Below, one piece after another: positions 41,450-51,600 of a stretch of 57,571 nt of DNA. The notes below the pieces were generated by a model, which was given only the letters and a program-made list of their open reading frames with translations, did no database searches and was not told where the DNA came from. A program made the translations under genes and the position numbers. This DNA comes from Photorhabdus australis DSM 17609 (lineage in GTDB: Bacteria > Pseudomonadota > Gammaproteobacteria > Enterobacterales > Enterobacteriaceae): positions 1-57,571 of the forward strand of contig NZ_JONO01000037.1 in assembly GCF_000711895.1 (NCBI RefSeq), written 5' to 3'. Numbering within the stretch: the stretch's first letter is position 1; every line of letters starts with the position of its first letter.

Positions 41450-42166
41450 GGGGCTGTCCTAGATAGCGATTATATTTTTCCCTTAACTATTTGTTTTAGA
41501 ATATGTAATTGGTCTTTTACACCCGGTGTATTAAATCTCCACTCACATTCCTTGAGAAAGAGCTCAAAATGTTCCTTTGGTATGCCATTAAATTTACGCA
41601 TATGACGTTTGGCTTGGTTCCAAAAGTTCTCTATCCCATTGATATGGTTTTGACCATTTTTAGCGTCTACAAACTCCGTGCTATGGTTAATTCGATAGTG
41701 TTTAAAATTGGACACGTCCAGCACATCATAGCGGGCAAAATTGTCTGTGTAGACCAGGCTGTCAGGCTTAATTTTCGCTGTGGTTATCGGAATCAAGGTA
41801 TCGGATTTGGCGTTAGGTATTAGGCGGGTGTAGACCTTACCACCTCGCTTGAGAAGCCCGAAAACAGGGACTTTTCCGGCTGAACCTCGCCCGCGTTTTC
41901 CCTTACGTTTACCCCCAAAATAGCTTTCGTCTATCTCGACTTCACCTTCAAACATGGAGTGTTCATCGACATAATCAGCGATAAGGACTCTGAGGCGGTG
42001 AAAATAGTAAGCTGAAGTCGTTTTGTTGACCCCCACTAACTCAGCCGCAGTGCGAGCTGTAGCCCCTGCCACAAAGAGCTCCTGAAGACGTTTTTGCTTG
42101 TATTGGCTAATCCGACTTTTTCTCATTTGGATACCCTAGATCAAATGACTTATCTAGGACAGCCCC
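41450..42166 (-). mobile_element. IS1595-family insertion sequence (IS1016/ISXO2-like), 717 bp
   Basis: Perfect 16-bp terminal inverted repeats: GGGGCTGTCCTAGATA at 41450-41465 and its complement at 42151-42166. One transposase gene fills the element. The flanks share only TATT on each side (41446-41449 and 42167-42170); the 8-bp duplication usual for the family is not seen, so either flank may have changed after insertion or TATT is chance. The element is intact and potentially active. Confidence 0.9.
41470..42126 (-). CDS. IS1595-family transposase
   Basis: 218 aa. N-terminal helical region (ATARTAAELVGVNKTTSAYY) then the DDE-type ISXO2-like domain: GEVEIDESYFGGKRKGKRG (first Asp/Glu), SLVYTDNFARYDVL (second Asp), and NHINGIENFWNQAKRHMRKF, with the N...E/H pattern of the IS1595 clade. 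Length and motifs match IS1016-type transposases. It occupies nearly the whole 717-bp element, and no frameshift is present. Confidence 0.92.
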   Translation of the reverse strand: MRKSRISQYKQKRLQELFVAGATARTAAELVGVNKTTSAYYFHRLRVLIADYVDEHSMFEGEVEIDESYFGGKRKGKRGRGSAGKVPVFGLLKRGGKVYTRLIPNAKSDTLIPITTAKIKPDSLVYTDNFARYDVLDVSNFKHYRINHSTEFVDAKNGQNHINGIENFWNQAKRHMRKFNGIPKEHFELFLKECEWRFNTPGVKDQLHILKQIVKGKI

Positions 42167-42174
42167 TATTTCTT

Positions 42175-42297
42175 TTATTTCAAATTTTTCCAAATAAAAT
42201 AATCTAAACTTCCTATATCACGCTTATAAAAATCATTGATTAGGACATAATTCTCTTCCGTTATATCTTCATAAACTAGGGTTACTCCATTCTCCAT
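42175..42297 (-). pseudogene. 5' fragment of the IS1595-interrupted gene
   Basis: 40 codons from ATG 42297, MENGVTLVYEDITEENYVLI to SLDYFIWKNLK, stopping at TAA 42175, only 8 bases from the insertion sequence. A neighbouring frame continues as EKFEIKEI up to the element. The sequence is acidic and protein-like. I take it as the N-terminal end of the gene whose remainder lies at 40810-41446. Confidence 0.35.
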
Positions 42298-42876
42298 TAT
42301 TTTGTCCCATCATTTATATTGGTAGCAATTGCTTATCATTTTCAGTTTATATTCATTTCCAAGTATATGAATCATGAAATATTGTATTTTATGACCTGTA
42401 TCATAATTTAAAGACACAACAGGATAAAAAACTGCGATTATTTATCCTGAAAAATTAAATTGAAGTCTCCATCAATCATGCAAGAATACGGATAAAAATA
42501 GGGACTTTAAAGAGAATAATCTTTCATAAATTCTATGTGATGGGACTTTAAATAAAATAATCACATTAACAAGCCCCCTGTATTAAATACGATGAGCTAT
42601 TTCTGCATACCGAATAATATCCTTTACATAACCAAGGTGATTTTGCCGGTACCAAGTTCATGGAATACTTGATCATCAATGTATATTCCAATGCGCATGA
42701 ACGCTGCTTGAATCACTGTACGATCAGCTATCCTGTGACTATTCTCCTCCCGGCTATACACGAAGATTCTCACTTCATTGGCTGTCGCGTTCATGCCTGA
42801 CAAAGCTGACACGAACCTCAGTGGGCAGAACGACGAGTTCTGCCGCTTTTACTGAAACAACACCAACATTCAAAGG
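42298..42876. other. Intergenic region with a terminator-like hairpin
   Basis: 579 bases. A perfect 8-bp stem GGCAGAAC-GACGA-GTTCTGCC at 42824-42844, followed on the plus strand by GCTTTT, may end minus-strand antitoxin transcripts or plus-strand readthrough. A 62-codon minus-strand frame (42624-42812) has no ribosome-binding site and no recognisable family; I do not call it a gene. Confidence 0.45.
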
Positions 42877-43176
42877 TCAAATATGTACTACGATACGTTT
42901 ACCATCAGGAAGTTGAACATCAAGGCTTAATTCTCCACCTAACGCTGCAACGTAGCGTTTCAATGTCGAAAGTTTAGGGTTATTACCAGGCTGTTCTATT
43001 TTAGCAATAGTCGGTTGCTTGACCCCAAGTGCAATTGCCAGCTCAGTTTGTGAAACATCAAGAGCCTCACGGATCTGATAAAGCCCTATCTCTCGTTTCA
43101 TTTCATCAACTTTTTTAGCAATTCTATGGCGGCTTTCAGGGCTGCGTTTTTCAAGCAACTCATCAAGTGTAGTCAT
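42877..43176 (-). CDS. Orphan HigA-type (XRE family) antitoxin
   Basis: 99 aa. XRE helix-turn-helix, SQTELAIALGVKQPTIAKIE, at about residues 43-62, followed by NPKLSTLKRYVAALGGELSLDV, the usual C-terminal extension of HigA-type antitoxins. It starts ATG 43176, overlapping the stop codon of an upstream toxin remnant (ATGA), which shows it was once the second gene of a toxin-antitoxin pair. The toxin is now truncated. It is a paralog of the antitoxin at 43774-44076, and could still bind the same operator or neutralise the neighbouring toxin. Confidence 0.85.
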   Translation of the reverse strand: MTTLDELLEKRSPESRHRIAKKVDEMKREIGLYQIREALDVSQTELAIALGVKQPTIAKIEQPGNNPKLSTLKRYVAALGGELSLDVQLPDGKRIVVHI

Positions 43177-43259
43177 ATTTCTCTCTCCAGTTCTGCTAGA
43201 TACTTCTTAAATTCAGCACCAGCAAGCTTGATCATATCCTTAATATAACTGTTTTTCAT
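43173..43259 (-). pseudogene. C-terminal remnant of a HigB/Gp49-like toxin gene
   Basis: 28 codons, YIKDMIKLAGAEFKKYLAEL then EREI, which correspond to YETMIPIADREFTAHLEKL at the end of the intact toxin at 43418-43768. Immediately upstream, in another frame, GKTKLNEKQLY corresponds to GNKTGNEKRFY of the intact protein. So the gene has lost its N-terminal ~75 residues and also carries a frameshift. It overlaps the antitoxin start as the complete gene would. Confidence 0.7.
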
Positions 43260-43361
43260 TTAGCTTAGTTTTTCCATTTGGCCGGGGCCTGATCATAACC
43301 AAATCAAGTTCAATATTTATACATGAAAAAGCTGACACCCTCGCGCAAAACACCAATTTTC

Positions 43362-43390
43362 TTGACTATAGATTTTTATCTATATAGCAT
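43362..43390 (+). promoter_or_regulatory. Promoter and probable autoregulatory operator of the toxin-antitoxin operon
   Basis: TTGACT (43362-43367) and TAGCAT (43385-43390), 17 bp apart, make a plausible promoter. Between them lies a perfect inverted repeat TATAGAT-TTTT-ATCTATA (43367-43384), the expected position for repression by the antitoxin helix-turn-helix. Toxin start follows with AAGGAGTAGTT. Confidence 0.55.
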
Positions 43391-43417
43391 TAAACCTATA
43401 TTGAGTAAGGAGTAGTT

Positions 43418-43768
43418 ATGTGGGCTATCGAAACGACGGACACCTTTGATGCATGGTTCGATGCTTTGGATGACACCGACAGGGCCAATATGCTAGCTTC
43501 AATAATAGCACTTCAGGAAAGAGGCCCTATGTTGCCCAGGCCATACGCAGATACTGTGAACGGTTCATTCCACAGTAACATGAAAGAATTACGTGTCCAA
43601 AGCAAAGGCGACCCGCTCCGAGCATTCTTTGCGTTCGACCCCAAACGGAGAGGAATTTTGCTTTGCGCCGGTAACAAAACCGGAAACGAGAAACGGTTTT
43701 ATGAAACAATGATTCCGATTGCTGACCGTGAATTTACAGCACATTTGGAAAAATTAAAGAAGGAATAA
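43418..43768 (+). CDS. HigB-type toxin (RelE/ParE superfamily, Gp49-like DUF891)
   Basis: 116 aa. FDAWFDALDDTDRANMLASI is the N-terminal helical pair, LPRPYADTVNGSFHSNMKEL the family's P..D...GS....KELR segment, then PLRAFFAFDPKRRGILLCAG and NKTGNEKRFYETMIPIADRE, the core strand and C-terminal helix with the conserved lysine/arginine pattern of mRNA-cleaving HigB toxins. Gene order toxin first, antitoxin second, 5 bases apart, is typical of higBA. Intact and under an own promoter with an operator-like palindrome. Confidence 0.88.
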   Translation: MWAIETTDTFDAWFDALDDTDRANMLASIIALQERGPMLPRPYADTVNGSFHSNMKELRVQSKGDPLRAFFAFDPKRRGILLCAGNKTGNEKRFYETMIPIADREFTAHLEKLKKE

Positions 43769-43773
43769 ACACT

Positions 43774-44076
43774 ATGGCAAGAACTCTTGATCAAATATTA
43801 GCAAACGAAAAGCCCGAAGTTGTTGCCAATGCACAAACTGCGGCAACAGAGATATTGCTAAACATCCATCTGGCAGAACTTCGTGAGCGGGTACAAAAAA
43901 CCCAAGGAGAAATAGCTTTGGCTCTTGGTATCAAGCAACCTACGGTTTCTGACATGGAGAAGCTTGGCCGTGACTTGAAATTGTCTTCCCTCAAACGTTA
44001 CGTTGAGGCAACCGGTAGCAAGCTGCGTCTCGATATCGAGTTACCCGACGGTACCCATTACGGATTTTCCATTTAA
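43774..44076 (+). CDS. HigA-type (XRE family) antitoxin
   Basis: 100 aa. Helix-turn-helix TQGEIALALGIKQPTVSDME at about residues 44-63, followed by DLKLSSLKRYVEATGSKLRL. It starts 5 bases after the toxin stop. It should neutralise the toxin by direct binding and repress the operon at the 43367-43384 palindrome. About as similar to the orphan antitoxin at 42877-43176 as expected for a diverged duplicate; the two modules face away from each other. Confidence 0.9.
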   Translation: MARTLDQILANEKPEVVANAQTAATEILLNIHLAELRERVQKTQGEIALALGIKQPTVSDMEKLGRDLKLSSLKRYVEATGSKLRLDIELPDGTHYGFSI

Positions 44077-44204
44077 CCATAAATGCTCCACGGATATATT
44101 CAAGATCAATGTCCGCATCGACTTTTTTATGCTCCAGATGATTGTGAGGAATAAGATCTTCAAGTGAACTCTTTTCGGAAAGAAAAAGCTGGGGAGAGAA
44201 TTTT
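44077..44204 (-). pseudogene. IS1182-type transposase N-terminal remnant
   Basis: A 40-codon stretch without a start codon: PQLFLSEKSSLEDLIPHNHL then EHKKVDADIDLEYIRG. IS1182 transposases begin in this way (Q..L...SLeDLVP.dHLlRkID..iDf.fI). Nothing of the catalytic domain remains, and the segment runs straight up to the antitoxin stop codon, so it marks a former insertion between the toxin-antitoxin operon and rpoC. Confidence 0.5.
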
Positions 44205-44291
44205 TAGCGTGAAGGCAAGTTCCATTTTGTGAACGAAACTCGATTAAAACAGAGCACCAAGTAAAAATTGGCACGTTATCAACAAGTTGAA

Positions 44292-44314
44292 ATGCCCTCC
44301 AAAAAAGAGGGCAT
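44292..44314 (-). terminator. Terminator of the rpoBC operon
   Basis: Perfect 8-bp stem ATGCCCTC / GAGGGCAT around a CAAAAAA loop, 26 bases after the rpoC stop codon, followed on the minus strand by TTTC. Confidence 0.75.
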
Positions 44315-44339
44315 GTAATTAGCTATCCTGTTCTAAGAA

Positions 44340-47300
44340 TTACTTCTTATCGCCACCAAAACCAGCATTCAGCAGTTCTGCCAGATTCGCAGTTGCTTCA
44401 TCTACACTGACCTGCGGTGCTTCAGAAGCTTCGTTCAACTGACGACGACGCATACGATCCCGATGATAAGCATAGCCAGTACCCGCTGGAATCAGACGAC
44501 CTACGATGACGTTCTCTTTCAAACCACGCAGTTCATCACGTTTGCCAGCAACCGCTGCTTCCGTCAGTACGCGGGTCGTTTCCTGGAACGATGCCGCAGA
44601 GATGAAGGATTCTGTTGCCAGAGACGCTTTAGTAATACCCAACAGATCACGGCCATAAGTAGCAGGGACTTTACCCTCCTGTTCCAGCTTACGGTTTGCC
44701 ACTTTAACGCGGGCATACTCAACCTGTTCGCCTTCCAGGAACTCAGAACTACCTGCACTTTCGATGGTTGCTTTACGCAGCATTTGACGAACGATAACCT
44801 CAATGTGTTTATCGTTAATCTTAACCCCTTGCAAGCGGTAAACTTCCTGAACTTCGTTAGTAATGTAACGGGTAACGGCATGAACACCACGCAAGCGCAG
44901 AATGTCATGTGGAGACTCTGGACCATCAGAGATCACGTCACCACGTTCAACAACTTCACCTTCGAATACGTTGAGCTGACGCCATTTAGGGATCATCTCT
45001 TCGTAAGCATCACCACCATCTAATGGGGAGATAACCAGACGGCGTTTACCCTTGGTTTCTTTACCGAAGGAGACAATACCGCTGACTTCAGCCAGGATAG
45101 CAGGCTCTTTCGGACGACGCGCTTCGAACAAGTCAGCAACGCGTGGCAAACCACCGGTAATATCTTTCGTACCGCCAGATTCCTGAGGAATACGTGCTAA
45201 CGTATCACCCGCCGAGATGCTTACACCATCATCCAATTGAACAATTGCTTTACCTGGCAGGAAGTATTGAGCCGGTATGTCAGTACCTGGGATCAATACA
45301 TCATCACCATTGGCATTAACAATTTTCAGTGCCGGACGCAAGTCTTTACCACTACCGGTACGCTCTGCACTATCCAGAACAACCAATGAAGACAAACCTG
45401 TCAGCTCATCAGTCTGACGAGTAATAGTCTGACCATCTATCATGTCAGCAAAACGGATGATACCGGATACTTCACTGACAACTGGCATGGTATGTGGATC
45501 CCAGTTAGCAACAGTTTCTCCGCCATTAACTGCTTCGCCATCACCTTTACCCAGTACCGCACCATAAGGGACTTTATAACTTTCTTTAGTACGGCCAAAT
45601 TCGTCGATCAGACACAGTTCAGTGTTACGGGAAGTAATCACCAGCTTGCCTGCGGAGTTCATCACAGATTTAGCATTAAACAGTTTCAAGCTACCTTTAT
45701 TACGGACTTGAATACTGGATTCTGCTGCTGCACGAGATGCCGCACCACCGATATGGAATGTACGCATCGTCAGCTGTGTACCCGGCTCACCGATGGACTG
45801 AGCCGCAATAACACCAACAGCTTCACCTTTATTGATGATGTGTCCGCGAGCAAGGTCACGACCATAACAGTTTGCACAAACACCAAAGTCAGTTTCACAA
45901 CTTACAACAGAACGTACTTTAATGCTGTCAACGGAGCTCTCTTCTAACAGATCACACCATTTTTCATTCAGCAAGGTGTTACGTGGAACCAGAATGTCAG
46001 CCGTACCTGGTTTCAGAACATCTTCCGCCGTCACACGACCCAATACACGCTCACGCAGTGGCTCTTTAACATCACCACCTTCAATGACCGGTGTCATCAA
46101 GATACCGTCGTGCGTGCCACAATCGTCTTCTGTAACAACCAGATCTTGTGCAACGTCAACCAGACGGCGAGTCAAGTAACCAGAGTTCGCCGTTTTCAGT
46201 GCCGTATCCGCCAGACCTTTACGAGCACCGTGGGTCGAGATGAAGTACTGGAGTACGTTCAAACCTTCACGGAAGTTTGCCGTAATTGGGGTTTCGATGA
46301 TGGAACCGTCTGGTTTAGCCATCAAGCCACGCATACCCGCCAACTGACGGATCTGAGCAGCAGAACCACGCGCACCGGAGTCAGCCATCATAAAGATGCT
46401 GTTGAAAGAAACTTGTTGTTCCTCTTCACCGTCACGGTTAATCACTGTCTCGGTAGACAGGTTTTCCATCATTGCCTTAGCAACACGCTCGTTTGCTGCG
46501 GCCCAGATATCGATAACCTTGTTATAACGTTCGCCGGCTGTTACCAGACCTGACTGGAACTGTTCCTGAATTTCAGCAACTTCTGCTTCCGCTTCTGCAA
46601 TGATCCCCGCTTTTTTCTCTGGGATAACCATGTCGTCGATACCAACTGATGCACCTGAACGTGCAGCGTAGGCAAAACCGGTATACATGATTTGGTCAGC
46701 GAAGATAACTGTTGGTTTCAGGCCCATCACACGGTAACAAGTGTTCAGCATTTTAGAGATAGCTTTTTTACCCAATGGTTGGTTAACCAGAGAGTAAGGC
46801 AGACCTCTTGGTACGATCATCCACAGGATTGCACGACCAATGGTAGTATCAACCAAACCAGTGTTGGTAGTGATATTACCCTCACCATCTTTCACTTCTT
46901 CCGTGATACGGACTTTAACGCGGGCATGCAGAGAAGCCAGACCCGCACGATATACGCGTTCAGCTTCTTTAGGTCCAGTCAATACCATGCCTTCGCCTTT
47001 AGCGTTAACACAGTCACGAGTCATGTAATACAGACCCAAAACAACGTCTTGAGATGGAACGATGATTGGCTCACCACTCGCTGGAGACAAGATGTTGTTG
47101 GTGGACATCATCAGTGCACGCGCTTCTAACTGGGCTTCCAGTGTCAGCGGTACGTGAACAGCCATTTGGTCACCGTCGAAGTCGGCGTTATAGGCCGCAC
47201 ATACCAGTGGGTGCAACTGAATCGCTTTACCTTCGATCAGAACCGGTTCAAATGCCTGAATACCCAAACGGTGAAGTGTCGGCGCACGGTTCAGTAGAAC

Positions 47301-48560
47301 CGGGTGTTCACGAATAACTTCATCCAGAATATCCCAAACAACCGCCTCTTCACGTTCAACCATCTTCTTGGCGGCTTTAATGGTGGTCGCCAAACCACGC
47401 AATTCCAGCTTTCCGTAGATGAACGGCTTGAACAGCTCCAGTGCCATCTTTTTAGGCAGACCACACTGATGCAGACGCAGATAAGGACCTACGGTGATTA
47501 CAGAACGACCGGAATAGTCAACACGTTTACCCAACAAGTTCTGACGGAAACGGCCCTGTTTACCCTTGATCATATCGGCCAGGGATTTCAGAGGGCGCTT
47601 GTTAGAACCCGTAATTGCACGACCGCGACGACCGTTATCCAGCAAGGCATCTACCGCTTCTTGCAACATACGTTTTTCGTTGCGAACGATGATATCTGGT
47701 GCCGCTAGATCCAGCAGACGTTTCAAACGGTTGTTACGGTTAATAACACGGCGATAGAGATCATTCAGATCCGAAGTAGCAAAACGGCCACCATCCAATG
47801 GAACCAGTGGACGTAAATCCGGCGGCAGAACTGGCAGAACCGTCAGAACCATCCATTCGGGTTTGTTACCAGACTGAATAAATGCTTCCAATAGCTTAAT
47901 ACGTTTGGTCAGCTTCTTACGTTTAGTTTCAGAGTTAGTTTCATTTAACTCTTCACGCAGCGTTTCACACTCATTTTCCAGATCGAGATTTTTCAGCAAA
48001 GACTGGATAGCTTCTGCACCCATCTTCGCATCGAACTCATCACCAAACTCTTCCAGTGCATCCAGATATTGCTCTTCTGTCAGGATCTGACTGCGTTCCA
48101 GGCTGGTCATACCGCCTTCTACAACCACATAGGATTCGAAGTACAGTACGCGCTCAATATCACGCAGTGGCATATCCAGCAACAAACCGATGCGGGATGG
48201 TAATGATTTCAGGAACCAAATGTGTGCGGTTGGAGAAGCCAATTCGATGTGCCCCATACGTTCACGACGAACTTTAGTCTGGGTAACTTCTACGCCACAC
48301 TTCTCACAAATCACACCACGGTGTTTCAGACGCTTGTATTTACCACACAAGCACTCATAATCTTTTACCGGCCCGAAAATACGGGCGCAGAAAAGGCCGT
48401 CACGCTCAGGTTTGAACGTGCGGTAGTTAATAGTTTCCGGCTTTTTCACTTCACCAAACGACCACGAACGGATCATATCTGGTGAGGCCAGAGCAATTTT
48501 GATCGCATCAAACTCTTCGGTCTTAGTTTGCGCTTTCAGAAACTTCAATAAGTCTTTCAC
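44340..48560 (-). CDS. rpoC: RNA polymerase beta' subunit RpoC
   Basis: 1406 aa from GTG 48560 ([17 protein letters not shown]...), with AGGAG 8 bases upstream; the open frame extends 25 codons further but E. coli RpoC starts here. Zinc-binding [20 protein letters not shown] near residue 70, catalytic magnesium motif [10 protein letters not shown] near 460, second zinc cluster [11 protein letters not shown] and trigger-loop region [16 protein letters not shown]. Last gene of rplKAJL-rpoBC, 130 bases after rpoB. Confidence 0.98.
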   Translation of the reverse strand: MKDLLKFLKAQTKTEEFDAIKIALASPDMIRSWSFGEVKKPETINYRTFKPERDGLFCARIFGPVKDYECLCGKYKRLKHRGVICEKCGVEVTQTKVRRERMGHIELASPTAHIWFLKSLPSRIGLLLDMPLRDIERVLYFESYVVVEGGMTSLERSQILTEEQYLDALEEFGDEFDAKMGAEAIQSLLKNLDLENECETLREELNETNSETKRKKLTKRIKLLEAFIQSGNKPEWMVLTVLPVLPPDLRPLVPLDGGRFATSDLNDLYRRVINRNNRLKRLLDLAAPDIIVRNEKRMLQEAVDALLDNGRRGRAITGSNKRPLKSLADMIKGKQGRFRQNLLGKRVDYSGRSVITVGPYLRLHQCGLPKKMALELFKPFIYGKLELRGLATTIKAAKKMVEREEAVVWDILDEVIREHPVLLNRAPTLHRLGIQAFEPVLIEGKAIQLHPLVCAAYNADFDGDQMAVHVPLTLEAQLEARALMMSTNNILSPASGEPIIVPSQDVVLGLYYMTRDCVNAKGEGMVLTGPKEAERVYRAGLASLHARVKVRITEEVKDGEGNITTNTGLVDTTIGRAILWMIVPRGLPYSLVNQPLGKKAISKMLNTCYRVMGLKPTVIFADQIMYTGFAYAARSGASVGIDDMVIPEKKAGIIAEAEAEVAEIQEQFQSGLVTAGERYNKVIDIWAAANERVAKAMMENLSTETVINRDGEEEQQVSFNSIFMMADSGARGSAAQIRQLAGMRGLMAKPDGSIIETPITANFREGLNVLQYFISTHGARKGLADTALKTANSGYLTRRLVDVAQDLVVTEDDCGTHDGILMTPVIEGGDVKEPLRERVLGRVTAEDVLKPGTADILVPRNTLLNEKWCDLLEESSVDSIKVRSVVSCETDFGVCANCYGRDLARGHIINKGEAVGVIAAQSIGEPGTQLTMRTFHIGGAASRAAAESSIQVRNKGSLKLFNAKSVMNSAGKLVITSRNTELCLIDEFGRTKESYKVPYGAVLGKGDGEAVNGGETVANWDPHTMPVVSEVSGIIRFADMIDGQTITRQTDELTGLSSLVVLDSAERTGSGKDLRPALKIVNANGDDVLIPGTDIPAQYFLPGKAIVQLDDGVSISAGDTLARIPQESGGTKDITGGLPRVADLFEARRPKEPAILAEVSGIVSFGKETKGKRRLVISPLDGGDAYEEMIPKWRQLNVFEGEVVERGDVISDGPESPHDILRLRGVHAVTRYITNEVQEVYRLQGVKINDKHIEVIVRQMLRKATIESAGSSEFLEGEQVEYARVKVANRKLEQEGKVPATYGRDLLGITKASLATESFISAASFQETTRVLTEAAVAGKRDELRGLKENVIVGRLIPAGTGYAYHRDRMRRRQLNEASEAPQVSVDEATANLAELLNAGFGGDKK

Positions 48561-48690
48561 GAAATGGCTCCTGTCGGAGTTAGACCTGTCAGGAGAGCGA
48601 CCCATGTCACTCCCCCCTATAACCAGTGCAACCACTGGCTGGTAAACTGCCCGTCATATCCATTCAGGGCAGTACCAGCGGGAATACGAT

Positions 48691-51600
48691 TTACTCGTCT
48701 TCCAGCTCGATGTTGATACCCAGAGAGCGGATCTCTTTCAACAATACGTTAAAGGACTCCGGCATACCTGGTTCCATCTGGTGGTTGCCATCCACGATGT
48801 TTTTATACATCTTGGTACGGCCGTTAACATCGTCGGACTTGACGGTGAGCATTTCCTGCAAGGTGTATGCAGCACCATATGCTTCCAATGCCCACACTTC
48901 CATCTCACCGAAGCGTTGACCACCGAACTGCGCTTTACCCCCCAGCGGTTGCTGAGTAACCAAGCTGTACGAACCGGTTGAACGAGCGTGCATCTTGTCA
49001 TCCACCAAGTGGTTCAGTTTCAACATATACATGTAACCAACTGTAACCTGACGTTCGAATTGTTCACCGGTACGACCGTCAAACAGGGTAATCTGACCAG
49101 AAGTTGGCAAGTCACCCAGTTTCAGCAGCTCTTTAATTTCTTTCTCTTTCGCACCATCAAACACCGGTGTCGCAATTGGCATGCCTTTTTTCAGGTTTTC
49201 TGCCAGACGAAGAACTTCTTCATCAGAGAAAGTGTTCAGATCAACTTTTTGACGGGTTTCATCACCCAAGTCATAAGCTTTCTGGATAAATTCACGCAGT
49301 TTGGCAACTTCCTGCTGCTGTTTCAGCATTGCATTGATCTTGTCACCAATACCTTTCGCAGCCATGCCCAAGTGAGTTTCCAGGATCTGACCAATGTTCA
49401 TACGTGATGGTACGCCCAGCGGGTTCAGTACGATGTCTACCGGAGTACCGTTTTCATCGTAAGGCATATCTTCGATCGGGTTGATCTTGGAGATAACCCC
49501 CTTGTTACCATGGCGACCCGCCATCTTATCACCAGGCTGAATCTGACGTTTAACCGCCAGATAAACCTTAACGATTTTCAGTACGCCAGGTGCTAGATCA
49601 TCGCCTTGAGTGATCTTACGACGTTTAGCATCCAGTTTTTTCTCGAACTCAGCTTTCAGTTCGTCATACTGCTCAGCTAACTGTTCCAACTGATTCTGTT
49701 TCTCTTCATCAGCCAGACCCAGTTCCAACCAACGCTCACGAGGTAGTTTGTCAAGTTTCTCAGCTTCTATGCCACCAGAAACCAATACAGAACGGATACG
49801 TGCGAACAACCCTGCTTCAAAGATTTGCAACTCTTCTGTCAGGTCTTTCTTAGCCTGACGCAATTGCATCTCTTCAATTTCCAGAGCACGCTTGTCTTTT
49901 TCTACACCGTCACGGGTAAATACCTGTACGTCGATAACTGTACCGGATACGCCATTTGGTACGCGCAGAGAAGAGTCTTTAACATCAGACGCTTTCTCAC
50001 CGAAGATAGCACGCAGGAGTTTTTCTTCTGGCGTCAGTTGGGTTTCACCTTTAGGTGTCACTTTACCAACCAGAATGTCACCGCCAGTAACTTCTGCTCC
50101 AATATAAACAATACCGGATTCATCCAATTTAGAGAGTGCAGCTTCACCCACGTTAGGGATGTCAGCCGTGATCTCTTCAGGCCCTAATTTGGTATCACGA
50201 GATACGCAAGCCAGTTCCTGGATATGAATGGTTGTAAAGCGATCTTCTTGGACAACACGCTCAGAAACTAAGATGGAGTCCTCAAAGTTATAACCATTCC
50301 ACGGCATGAACGCTACGCGCATGTTTTGGCCGAGCGCGAGTTCACCCAAGTCAGTGGATGGGCCATCAGCCAGTACATCACCACGTTCCACCGGCTCGCC
50401 CAGAGAGACACACGGCATCTGGTTAATACAGGTGTTCTGGTTAGAACGGGTATATTTAGTCAGGTTATAAATATCAATACCTGCTTCACCTGAATACATC
50501 TCATCTTCGTTTACTTTGATAACGATACGAGATGCATCAACGTACTGAACCACACCACCGCGTTTAGCTACAGAAGTTACCCCTGAGTCAACCGCTACTG
50601 CGCGCTCCATGCCTGTACCGACCAGCGGCTTATCAGCACGCAGCGTAGGAACAGCTTGACGTTGCATGTTTGCACCCATCAATGCACGGTTTGCGTCATC
50701 GTGTTCCAAGAATGGGATCAAGGAAGCACCAACGGAAACCACCTGCTGGGTAGAAACGTCCATATATTCAACTTGTTCACGGTTGAATAAGCTGGATTCA
50801 CCAAAGTTACGGCAGGTTATCAGATCTTCAACAAAGTGGCCTTCATCATCCAATACGGTGTTTGCCTGTGCGATAACGAAGTTACCTTCTTCAATCGCAG
50901 ACAGATAATGAATTTCATCAGTGACAACACCATCACGAACTAGACGATATGGGGTTTCAAGGAAACCATACTCATTAGTCTGCGCATAAACCGACAATGA
51001 GTTAATCAGACCGATGTTCGGACCTTCCGGGGTTTCGATTGGACATACACGGCCATAGTGCGTTGGATGTACGTCACGCACTTCGAAGCCCGCACGCTCA
51101 CGAGTCAAACCACCTGGACCCAACGCAGAGATACGGCGTTTGTGGGTAATTTCAGAAAGCGGGTTGTTTTGGTCCATAAACTGAGATAGCTGGCTGGAAC
51201 CAAAGAATTCTTTCACTGCAGCTGAAATCGGCTTAGCGTTGATCATATCCTGAGGCATCAGAGTGTCCAGATCACCCAGAGACAGACGCTCTTTAACTGC
51301 GCGCTCAACACGTACCAAACCAACACGGAACTGGTTTTCTGCCATCTCACCAACAGAACGGATACGACGGTTACCTAAGTGGTCAATATCATCGACTTCA
51401 CCTTTACCGTTACGGATATCAATGAGTTTCTTCATGACATCAATGATGTCATTTTTACTCAGAATACCAGAACCTTCGACTTCTTCCCGGCTCAATGAGC
51501 GGTTGAATTTCATACGACCAACCGCAGAAAGATCATAACGATCTTCTGAGAAGAACAGATTTTCAAACAGATTTTCTGCTGCTTCACGGGTCGGCGGCTC

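Noticed and set aside
41442-42174. Target-site duplication of the IS1595-family element
   Set aside because: Only a 4-bp TATT match in AT-rich DNA; the family normally makes 8 bp, which is not found.
42624-42812. 62-codon minus-strand frame, faintly SymE-like at its end
   Set aside because: Similarity too weak, no Shine-Dalgarno, and no antisense RNA or neighbour supporting a toxin.
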